64,000 nt of DNA. It comes from Eleginops maclovinus (Eukaryota; Chordata; Actinopteri; Perciformes; Eleginopidae). Below, one piece after another: positions 36,501 to 48,200 of the stretch. Under the pieces are notes generated by a model, which was given only the letters and a program-made list of their open reading frames with translations, was not told the DNA's origin and ran no database searches. The stretch spans positions 21,566,518-21,630,517 of the forward strand of contig NC_086355.1 of the NCBI RefSeq assembly GCF_036324505.1, in the 5' to 3' direction. Every line of letters begins with the position of its first letter. Positions within the stretch are counted from its first letter, which is position 1. The position numbers were made by a program, and so were the translations under genes.

Positions 36501-39154
36501 TGTATTTTATTTGTATATGTTTACTGGTGTAATGCTTGACACTGCTGCTGAAACAAAATAATTTCCCAATATTGGGATAAATAAATAAATTATACATCCA
36601 TCTATCTATTTTAAATAAGCTTTTATAGTGGGAAATAAGAGCAGAGTTTGACATCCAAGCTTGAATCTGTGGCCTGCCTGAACTAACGCTATGCTCAATG
36701 TGTTTAATCTCCCTTAGAGTTAACAGGTAAAAGTGTTTCTTAGTCAAATATATATTTCTTAAAGGAAACAACACTGTTTTGTAAGGATGATGAAATGCAC
36801 AGTTTATGATTCTGCTTTTGAAAAGGCCTGCAGTGTAGAGATTCTCTACAAAAACCTGCTGACTCAATCACATCATTTTAGGTGTTTTAAAATGAACGCT
36901 TAAAAGGATGTGTCAAGAGATGAGAAGGAGATATGAAGAGCGTTTTTATTAGGGACCAAAATAATATGAGCAATGGTTATGCGTAGGCACATCTCCACTG
37001 ACTTTCCTGGGCAAGTCTGTACATTGAATAACATTTGGGAATGTTATTCAATGTAATGCTAGGGTGTTTTAAATTCTATGGAACTACACAAAAATATTTG
37101 CTGGAAATCTAATACTATGGAGACCACCAATTGGTCCAGGGTGTAATGTATAGTCAATTGTTTTATAATACTATAATTGAAATGAGAGAATGCAGACTTC
37201 TATCAGGACTTTTACCTTTTTCCACGTCAAGATACAGATTCACTCAACTTGTGTGGTAATTAACACCATGATATCTCACTAAGCAGAGTGCAGGGTCTGA
37301 TTCCTAGGTGTCCTATTCTTATCATTTACTCTAGTTTCTGCCTATTCAGATGAATGCAATTTTGGTGAAAAGGCCAACGTTCAACGTTGACCCCTTCTGT
37401 ACATCACATGGTTGGAAAGAGATGACAACACGATGGAAACAAATGGCATCAACCCTTTTACTCAGATGATGGTTTTCCAACAGCCACCAAGATCAATGAG
37501 CAGTGGACATCATTAAAACAGGGCGGCACTACTATTCAGTCCCACAAATTAGACCATCCCTTATCAATTCTTCCTTTTGGAGTTGCAGCTAAGTGAAAGT
37601 TGCTGACATTTACGCAACTATCTCATCGGGGATACAGCAGGGGGTCTAAGGCAAAGGATTGTGATTTGTATTTTTCTGGATGGAAGAGTAATAATTTTGG
37701 ACACATTTTTGTGCTTCTACTTTTCAGAATTATGACTCCATGAGCACAGGCTATTTTTCTTGGTTGCTTGAGGGAAAGGTAATTAAAAATCATCAGATTT
37801 TGGGGTTGGTTTGCAAAGTATACCCTTACGTTGTTTTGCAATACAGCAGAGGTAGTCGCTGCAAAGAACCAGGCTCATCAGATCAGCGACCCAGTACAAA
37901 CCACGGCGTTTAAGAGTCGAGAGCCCTGGATGAGCAGTGTGTCCACTAGGAGAGAGGAGGATAGGAGGAGGTACCGACTGTGGAGATGACAGATATGGAG
38001 GAACAGAAGAACCAGGAGTATGAGACCTCTGATAACAAACTTGTCGCCGTCCATAAAGAACCAGAACGTCGGTGCAGTGTCCTAAAGGGCTTCGGCATCC
38101 CGAACGTGGAAGGGGACTTTGAAGAGTTTGTTTTGGATTTTGATGACTATGACTTGCTCGAGTCAATCCACACTCAACTGGGGTCGTCGCCCGAGACTCC
38201 TCGTAAGTTGTATGCATTCATTTCTGACCGTTCGACAAAGAGCTCTATTTCATTTACATTTGACTGAAGTGAAAGTTACCTGAAGCTTCTGACCCAGGAC
38301 AATTTGATGCAGTCATAACACAGTGAGATATTCACATGGATGAGCGTGCTGATGGGATTTGACTCGTTTATATTGATTATGTAGCATGCCACTTGCTTAA
38401 TTTATGGCAATATGAAGCTTTCTCATGCTCATCCACACACAGAGCAGAGTTGTCCAAGGTATTGAGCGAATTGACAACTGCTGGACTACTGCTGTTTCCT
38501 GCTTTCTTATTGATCCAGTGGCCCCCATTTGCCACAGCTAGAGCGGAAAGCCATTGACCAGCAACGTGTTCTCTATTTTTATCACTATTTGGATCATGAC
38601 AAGTTCTGTGATGGAGGTAGTTTCCAAGTTGTGGAAATGTTATGAAGATGGTCTGCCAGCAATTCCATAGAGAATATGGTATAATTTCTCATGGAAGTGG
38701 GGTTCAATCATAGCTGGTTTAAACTAGCACAAAATGGATACCTGGAAAAAAACCACAATCTGACAGATTCACTGTAGTTTTAAGAACCTCTGGTGATTAC
38801 TGTGGCTAACAAATCCCATTGTAATGTACATTTAAGTGGAGCATTGAGCCTGTATCCCACTGCCTTTAACTTTCCCGAATCCATTTTCAAAATGCTTTCC
38901 ATGGGAATTGATTGTAAATCTATTTTTAAATGGCAAAATGGATGGCGATCTCGGTTAGTCCCCATGAAAATATTTCAAAAGCTATTGCATGGATACCCAT
39001 GACATTCGTGAGGAGGAATTGTAATGACTGTAGAGATCCTCTGATGTCATTAGGTTAATGTGTAGATCCTAATGAAGTAGCTATTAAACTAAAGACATAT
39101 CCAGTAGGTTAGGGTTCAAGGTTTATTGTTTTTATACACAACTACGGTGTCATT

Positions 39155-39201
<47 letters not shown>

Positions 39202-39204
39202 TTT

Positions 39205-39237
<33 letters not shown>

Positions 39238-42200
39238 AAAGCTCAGGTGTTAAATAGTCTTATTGCTTGTGGGATGAAGCTGTCTCTGAGTCTGGTGGTT
39301 TTAGTCCTGATACTGCGGTACCGCCTGTCAGACGGCAGCAGACGAAACAGTTTGTTGCTCGGGTGATGGGGGTTTTTCTTCCTGAGCAGCTGGGTGTAGA
39401 GGTCCTCCATGGATGGCAGCTCCGTCCTGATGATGTGCTGTGCAGTTTTCACCACCCTCTGTTGAGCCTTACGGCTGAGGGCGGTGCAACTGCCGTATGG
39501 ATTTAGTTATACTTTGTGTTTAGTGCTAACAAGCCAAATATCAGTGCTAAACTACAATACTGTTATACATGTTATTATTTGCATTCTGTATTTGCTACTG
39601 TGACTGTAGAATCATTGTCTTGTTTATCCACAGCAAGCTCTGTGCAATTATCAGATAGTCAGCATTTTTGGGTTTCTGTTGTCCTGGAAGCCACACCCCT
39701 TATTGAGTTTGTTTCACCAACAGTAATATTTTGTCAAAGTGAGAGCCGGGGAATTCAGGCCATACATTCCTGTTGTCAAAAACAAATGTAATTAATTTTT
39801 GAAAAAGCAACCAATGTTTCTACAAAATGATATTCCAATACAACTAAACTACATGTCATAAACACGTGGTTGACGTTCAACTGTAAATTGAAAGAAAAAC
39901 AAAAATGCAACATGACTTGGTTAAGTTTAGGATACAAAATGACTTGGTTAGGTTTAGGGTTAGGGTCTAGGGTTAGGGTTAGTGTTCCAAGTTTGTTGAC
40001 CCATCTGCTCCAACGTCCCCTAAATGTGGACTTTGATAAGAACGTTAATTTATGTTAAGAACAATTTTTATCCCAGAAGTTTTCCTTTGAATCTGAATTG
40101 ACAATGTATTTTCTTTGTATTGGAATGTAAGATTTAGCTAGAAGATTAGGCTAGGCGAAAAAAAAAAAAAAGTGATGCTTACTTGGCCAGTTGAGTCTGA
40201 GGACCACAAGAATAAAAAATAAAGCCCTGTAGGTTTGGGTTTAGAAATAAGTGAGCTTGTCTCACCTCTGCTAATATCTGCTTCAAGCTAGCTTCTCAAG
40301 GCTACTTCATTCATTGCTCATAAAAGCCCACTTGAATGTTTGAGCCCTACTCTGTGTTCAGCAAGCATAAACATGTCTTTAAATCATCATGACTTAATAA
40401 TAAGAAACAACCCTTTTAGAGTGAAATTCACATTGAAAGAACATGGTATTTGCAGCTTTGAAGACTATGTGACATCTATAGAAGGACAACTGTGATGATG
40501 TACTGCATATTTCATGAACAGATTAAGCATGTATGCTTCCTGTTGAGATATCTAATTCAACTTCTTTGATGCAAACATTCCTTTCAAGCACTATCCCTTA
40601 TTTTAAAAGATGAATGGTTCACTGTCTATACTGGTTGTCCTGGTCAGATCCCAGTCCAAGCTAGATTTTGGTTTATTTGATTACAAATATGTTGCAAATT
40701 AGATTTCTACATCAATTGGATATAGTCAAGGCCATGGAAAACAGATCTTTGGACAACATGTTACCTGGCCAGCAAACAAGTTCCCCTATGATGTTTTTAT
40801 TTTGAAGGGATTTGGTCATTCTTGGGATTTGCTTGATTTTCAGAATGCACACCGATTCATTTTATCGTAATGAAATTGTTGGTTACACGGGATGGGTTAC
40901 CCGACTTGTATTTATCTAAATCAATATGATCTACAACATGTGTGTCTTTTTATTGAGTTAACAATCAAGACAAGTAATGGGAATGCTCATGTTGCCCATG
41001 TTAAGTCCCATCACAGAGCGAAGTCAAAGTGTTTTTCTTTCAGCTCATTACAAAAGAGTGAAATAATGATCTATGAATGTGACACAAACTCTATGGTCAG
41101 ATTTAAGAAAAGCATGTGACAATTCTGGTTCGATTTGACCTTGACTTTTAAAGGCTGTATCTATGAAAGCACCCTCACATCAGGTATTCCCTTTTCTCTC
41201 TAGGGCAGCTGGTGCAGGGAAGCCTCAATAATAGAAAAAAACGTAATTTCACACATCAGTAAACTAGAGTAAACAGTATACTACTAACCAATGTATTCCC
41301 ATAAAATGAACAAGTAGACACAAACTACGTGTTTTGCATTTGGCATTATCCAATTAACTTGTTGCTTGTTTACTGCAAGTTTCTCCTTTTTAAAAAAAGA
41401 TGCTGAACAAAATAATTTAAAAAGTATCAGTACAAGGCAAAAAATACCAAATTTTGATGTACACAAATATGTAAATAATTTATTTCCATCATCTCCAGAT
41501 GGAATACAAAAAACTAGCAGTAAAACATATTAGCGAAATGTACATGAGAAGAAATTGTTTATCGTACAAAATACAGTGCCACTCCTAGAGCTAGTTGTGA
41601 CTTTCTCAAGACATGTAAAGTTAAGGGAGGCAGCAGTGCAGGTTAGCCAAGACGATGTTGAAAAAGCCAAATTGATGCTCTTTCTTTTGGTTACTGATCC
41701 ACATTTTTCAAAACTGTTGAACATGTAGGAAACTCTCAAACATTTTACGAGGTGCTGGATTATAACCCTAAAAATAATAAGGCTCTATGATGGCTTTCAT
41801 TGTTTTTTAAGCATGGGTTGCTTAATATTAAAGGTCTTAGACCGAGTCAGATACCAGCTCAAGAGGAGGACAAGAGGTTACAAAAATAAGTCGTTTTCAC
41901 CCTGAATTATTTGCCCTGTCCTTGTCCTGTGCTTCCCCTGTCCTTCCCCTGTCCTTGTCCTGTGCTTCCCCTGTCCTTGTCCTGTGCTTCCCCTGTCCTT
42001 GTCCTGTGCTTCCCTGTCCTTGCCCTGTCCTGTCCTTGCCCTCTTCTTTCCCTGTCTTTGCCCCGTCCTTGCCCTTTTCTTTCCCTGTCCTTGCCCTCTT
42101 CTTTCCCTGTCCTTGCCCTCTTCTTTCCCTGTCTTTGCACTGTCCTTGCCCTCTTCTTTCCCTGTCCTTGCCCTCTTCTTTCCCTGTCTTTGCACTGTCC

Positions 42201-45200
42201 TTGCCCTCTTCTTTCCCTGTCCTTGCCCTCTTCTTTCCCTGTCTTTGCACTGTCCTTGCCCTCTTCTTTCCCTGTCCTTGCCCAGTTCTATGGTGAGAAA
42301 CACAGCTCATCCAAATCAGCTTGTGAAAGCAGAATAAGTGTGAACCCTAATGGAGCAGTTTACTGGCAGCAGGAAGTTTCAACATAAGATTTGAATATAA
42401 GGTATAAACAGGCAAAACAGAAAAGAAACACATGCCACAAACAAGAATCATCCTGAACAGAACACCAGGACTTAAATAGAGTCTGACCTAATGAGCGGAG
42501 GAAGTGCAGGTGTTCAGGAGGTCAAGGTGGTTGCAGGGCTGATGGGGAACAGGTGCAACTAATTAGGCCAGGAGAGACAATCAAAACAGGCGGGGAAAAA
42601 ACAAAAAGGCAGGAAGTTTAAAGAGACTTGACACAGGACGATGTGTTTACACAATAAAACAGGAAACATTAAAAGCGCAAAAACCAAAATCATGACACAG
42701 CTGCTGCAGGTCAAAAAAGGACAGCCTTCAGAACTTTCCCTTAGGAGACTACAAGCTGAAATACAGCCTAACTTCATCTTCATTTCCATTTCTTTGTGTT
42801 TCCCTGAGGAAGGCATGACGCAGGAAAATGGAACACTTACTGCAGTTTTTTACAGACACACTCTCTCTCACCTCCACTTCAGTTACCTACTGCTGCTCAT
42901 GTGAAACATTAGGAATTGGGTTTTTTTTGTTCCAAACTGGACACAATTGTCAGTTTCTAAACCGTTCCCCAGATGTTTACCGTGACCTTAAATACACCAA
43001 ACCCATGTTGAAACGTAACCCTATAAAACCCAGTATAATCTTAAATGACTGCCTGAAAAGTGAAAAATCAATCCAAACACATTAAGTATGCTTTGGGAAA
43101 TGAGACAGAAAGGTATACACACCTGATTCTTACATTTAAAACATGCACAACTACAGCCATTTTCCTTTAATCATCTCCAATGTCTTTCAACATAAATGTC
43201 ACACTACATTCTTCTTGTGTGGTTAGGATTTTGCCAAATGATAACCATCACTTTGAAGCTTTCTGAAGACATGACTTTTATTCACATTTCCTTTAGGACC
43301 TCACAAGCTTCCCAAGCTTCTTTACATGATAGCCATGCCCTCTATGTAATGCAAGTAGCTCCTCATTAAGCTAAATTCAATAAAGTATCATTTGTGGGTG
43401 GAGTAAATTGGAAATGAAATGAGTGTTTTTGCACTGACAAATGTCTGGGGGCAAAATGTTCTCCTCTGCAACAGTTTCCCATGGCCTACATAGATTCTCA
43501 CTTACCTTCTGTTATTGGATGTCCTCCTGTCCGCTGGAAAAGTAAACAGACATATTAGATTTAGGTTTTTCCACGTGGGGCAAATTTAGTTTTGGTTCAC
43601 AGCCCGCTAAAAAGGTCATTTCAGGCTACAGAATGCAGTTCCTCCTCGTAAAATTGACGCATCAGGACTTAGCCATGCTGACCTAGTGGCCGTTTGACTT
43701 GAGAACACTTTGTGTTTGTTCAGGTCACAGATTTGAGGACAACCCCGGGGTGAGGCGCCACCTGGTGAAGAAGTCGTCACGATGTCTGGTGACACGAAAC
43801 AGCAGCGGCTCCACGCCACTGAGCAGCCTGAAGAAGAAGAAGAGAGCAGCAGATAAGAAAACACATGAGGTTGAACCCCCCCCACATGCTACATGTAACA
43901 TATTGATATGCAGGCATCATATAACCATAAATTGTCTGTTAATCGAATCATATTTAAAGCAGTATTAGGGGGAGACTCTACAAGTGAATAGGATACAAAA
44001 ATCACCATTTAACTTTTCCAATTGAATTTAAATACTTGTTTAAATATACAAATTAAGCATTATTTCATGCTAAATGTAGGTGAATTAAGGAGAAGTACAT
44101 AGACTAAAATTGTCAAATGAAAAAAAAAAAACACCTAACTGTATGTGGATGTTTTCTTTCCACTAAACTAAATAGAGATAACCAAAAAAATAAGCTGAAA
44201 TAGGTAAACTGTTCGAAATACTGAGTTGGTAATAATAATTTCTTTGTGTATCACAACATAAAGATGGCCTCTATATAAATACATATAAATAGGTCTTTTA
44301 GCCCATTTTCATGCAATGACCTAAAGAAGCCTGAACTTGCACCTTGTGTTTCATTTTTGTTTAACAGCAAAAATGTCACAAAAGTCCATGGGTTTTGCAA
44401 CAAACTCAAAATGAACCTTGGAAAAACATGGTTTTGCTCGTAGTGTTTTGTCTAATACCAAAACAATGAGCTGAAATAGGCTAAATAGTTTGAAACACTT
44501 TTGTTGGATGCTATTTTTTCTTCTTGTTATCAATACATGCAGTTCTTCATCCATTGTGGATATACATGTATATGCATACGTGTTGTTAAGTATGACGCAA
44601 ATATAGATAGGTCTCACAAAGGCCAAATCTCCTGGAGTGCAATCTCAGTTTCACATTCACATGCAGTGACATTATGAGACCTGAACTTGTGTTCGACCTC
44701 AGTTTGACTGAAAAAAAAAGACACAAATCAAATGATTGTTTTACTTCGTTGCTCTGAAAAGTCTTTGCGAAAAATGAATTATATGATAAAGAGAGAATAA
44801 ATGTCTCTCCAAAGCATTTGGTTATCCTCTGAGTCCAAACCACTCTCGGCTGGATCCAAACCGCTTAGTTAAGTTGCTCCCCATAAACTTGTGCTTCCAC
44901 TGTGTCATTGGATTAGCTGTCTTTGAATTTATGTTGTTTTAGTTTTTAAAAATATCCAAGAAACGAACAGCCAAACCGTTGTACTGCTGTTTTTTAAATT
45001 AAAATTGTTAGTATAGATGTTAACTTCTATATACCTCCCTAATATTTAAGTGAAAGGATTCTCACAGCTTTTGTACGTTCGTTCTGCTCTGTCTCCAGCT
45101 TTTTGTGGAGCTGAACGAGCTGATCGTGAAGGACCATGAAATGCGTTGGAAGGAGTGCGCCCGCTGGATCAAGTTTGAAGAGGATGTGGAGGAGGAGACG

Positions 45201-48200
45201 GATCGCTGGGGCAAACCTCACGTGGCCTCGCTGTCCTTCCGAAGCTTGCTGGAGCTCCGCCGCACCATCACACACGGTAAACAGCTCCTGAATGCTCCCA
45301 GTGGTTTTATGGTTTAATGGTTTAATGTGCAGCTGAAATAACTCAAATAAAGATTAAGTTTTGGCATTTAGCCACCATTGTTTTTAGAATATATAGAAGC
45401 TACAGACATTCACCAGTGGGGTATTTACTGATGTGTTTACAGTGGGGCAAAAAAGTATTTAGTCAGCCACCAATTGTGCAAGTTCTCCCATTTAAAAAGA
45501 TGAGAGAGGCCTGTAATTTTTATCATAGGTATACCTCAACTATGAGAGACAAAATGAGAAAAAAAATCCAGGAAATCACATTGTAGGATTTTTAATGAAT
45601 TAATTGGTAAATTCCTCGGTAAAATAAGTATTTGGTCACCTACAAACAAGCAAGATTTCTGGCTCTCACAGACCTGTAACTTCTTCTTTAAGAGGCTCCT
45701 CTGTCCTCCACTCGTTACCTGTATTAATGGCACCTTTTTGAACTCGTTATCAGTATAAAAGACACCTGTCCACAACCTCAAACAGTCATACTCCAAACTC
45801 CACTATGGCCAAGACCAAAGAGCTGTCAAAGGAGACCAGAGACACAATTGTAGACCTGCACCAGGCTGGGAAAACTGAATCTGCAATAGGTAAGCAGCTT
45901 GGTGTGAAGAAATCAACTGTGGGAGCAATTATTAGAAAATGGAAGACATACAAGACCAGTGCTAATCTCCCTCGCTCTGGGGCTCCACGCAAGATCTCAC
46001 CCCGTGGGGTCAAAATGATCACAAGAACGGTGAGCAAAAATCCCAGAACCACATGGGGGGACCTAGTGAATGACCTGCAGAGAGCTGGGACCAAAGTAAC
46101 AGAGGCTACCATCAGCAACACACTACGCCGCCAGGGACTTAAATCCTGCAGTTCCAGACGCGTCCCCCTGCTTAAGCCAGTACATGTCCAGGCCCGTCTG
46201 AAGTTTGCTAGAGGGCATTTGGATGATCCAGAAGAGGATTGGGAGAATGTCATATGGTCAGATGAAACCAAAATAGAACTTTTTGGTAAAAACTCAACTC
46301 GTCGTGTTTGGAGGAGAAAGAATGCAGAGTTGCATCCAAAGAACACCATACCTACTGTGAAGCATGGGGGTGGAAACATCATGCTTTGGGGCTGTTTTTC
46401 TGCAAAGGGACCAGGACGACTGATCCATGTAAAGGAAAGAATGAATGGGGCCATGTATCGTGAGATTTTGAGTGAAAACCTCCTTCCATCAGCAAGGGCA
46501 CTGAAGATGAAGCGTGGCTGGGTCTTTCAGCATGACAATGATCCCAAACACACCGCCAGGGCAACGAAGGAGTGGCTTCGTAAGAAGCATTTCAAGGTCC
46601 TGGAGTGGCCTAGCCAGTCTCCAGATCTCAACCCCATAGAAAATCTTTGGAGGGAGTTGAAAGTCCGTGTTGCCCAGCGACAGCCCCAAAACATCACTGC
46701 TTTAGAGGAGATCTGCATGGAGGAATGGGCCAAAATACCAGCAACAGTGTGTGAAAACCTTGTGAAGACTTACAGAAAACGTTTGACCTCTGTCATTGCC
46801 AACAAAGGGTATATAACAAAGTATTGAGATGAACTTTTGTTATTGACCAAATACTTATTTTCCACAATCATTTGAAAATAAATTCTTTAAAAATCCTACA
46901 ATGTGATTTCCTGGATTTTGTTTTCTCATTCTGTCTCTCATAGTTGAGGTATACCTATGATAAAAATTACAGGCCTCTCTCATCTTTTTAAATGGGAGAA
47001 CTTGCACAATTGGTGGCTGACTAAATACTTTTTTGCCCCACTGTATATCGTCAAACAACATTTGAATATCTCTTAAGCTAGTGTTAACCACATTCCGTAT
47101 TTCAGACATGTACCGAAAACAAGTTGGAAAAAAACATTGACATTGATAAAATGGAGCCTGAAGTGTTAAAATACTAACTAGTTCTGAATCACATGTTCAA
47201 GAAATGATGAAATTACTACAACTATTTAAACTGAAGCACTGACAAAAAATATACTGCGACAACTGTTTTCATACATGAAAAGAAAAATGACTTACAAAAT
47301 GTTCCTGGCCTAACGTTTTAACTGCATTAGAACAGTTATTAAACAATCTGAAGTTAGCATTCTGTTCAGCTCCTTATCTCCCTGTTTCTTCCTTCCCCAG
47401 GGGCCATCCTGCTGGACCTGGAGCAGAACACTCTGCCCGGCATCGCCCACCTGGTGGTGGAGACGATGATCATCTCCGATCAGATCAGAGCTGAGGACAG
47501 AGCCAGTGTCCTCCGGGCTCTGCTTCTTAAACACAGGTCAGTCACCGAGCTAACAGTTTTCGTAACCATCATGTCATGAAGCTGGTCAAACTGTGAAGTG
47601 AATATTGCAAAGGTTTAAAATGCATTAATACAAAGTCATGGAGATAATTGATAATTGAAGAAGAAATCAGGCATTCACTAGTTCAACTATATTGGATTAA
47701 TAATACTTGCAACTAGTGTTTAGTTGACACATTTCTAATGAACAATAGCACTGCATTTCCTGTTACTACTTCATAATAAAAGTCAACTCATCTTTAGCCA
47801 GTAAAGTGCTTTTAATTGTGAATCTGCAGAAGTTGGACATGTTCAGTGTGTATTAGCAGTAACTTCATACAGCAGAGTCCCAATTCAGAAACTTAAAATA
47901 TACAAATACTGCAATACGTTTATTAACTGGGAACAATCACTATGGTGTAACCTTATTCAACAATAGTGAGTGACTTATCATTTAACCCTGAAGATTATTA
48001 TTTTAATATCAATAAGCAAACGTAACATGTCATTACTTGTCAGCTTAATGTCGGCACATTATTTTTGACTTGATTTATGAGGTTCTTTTTTCTGTATAGG
48101 TTTGATCTAAATGCCTGAACCAGAACTTCTAATTGCAGGGTGTGTCTGTAGTGTTAGCAACCATGGCAACATATCTTGATTTCATCCCATTTAATACCAA

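Larger units (their letters stand above)
34087..37985 (+). other. slc4a3 intron 6, 5' part, including the candidate cAE3 promoter side
   Basis: Non-coding. Near 34470 there is a small TTAGGGTTAGG-like patch. Around 36220-36600 the sequence ends TTTCCCAATATTGGGATAAATAAATAA, like the 3' tails of fish L2-type LINEs, and includes a strong hairpin (36442-36499). Confidence 0.5.
38203..43723 (+). other. slc4a3 intron 6, 3' part
   Basis: Non-coding, with a (TAG)n tract (39155-39236), a minus-strand LINE fragment (39243-39500), short TTAGGG-like repeats (39949-39983), an A14 run near 40158 and a 55-bp-period minisatellite (41910-42284). No host exon is expected here because the long form splices 34086 directly to 43724. 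Confidence 0.6.
45440..47043 (+). mobile_element. Tc1/mariner transposon copy 2, complete with long TIRs
   Basis: Starts CAGTGGGGCAAAAAAGTA (45440) and ends with the inverse at 47043, with TA at 45438-45439 and 47044-47045. The inverted repeats match for about 155 bases (45440-45594, 46888-47043) with only a few differences. Inner AAATAAGTATTTGGTCA words (45625 and, inverted, near 46845) echo the outer AAAAGTATTTAGTCA, an IR/DR layout. It sits in an slc4a3 intron 163 bases after an exon, same orientation. Length 1604 bp. Confidence 0.97.

Noticed and set aside
39949..39983. Interstitial telomere repeat
   Set aside because: Only a few imperfect TTAGGG units; too short to call a telomeric tract. 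Similar short patches are at 34470 and 63705.
41878..42387. Long overlapping open frames on both strands
   Set aside because: They lie in the minisatellite; the units contain no stops in several frames, and the predicted proteins are simple repeats.
45786..46454. Minus-strand frame of 222 codons
   Set aside because: Antisense of the intact Tc1 transposase.
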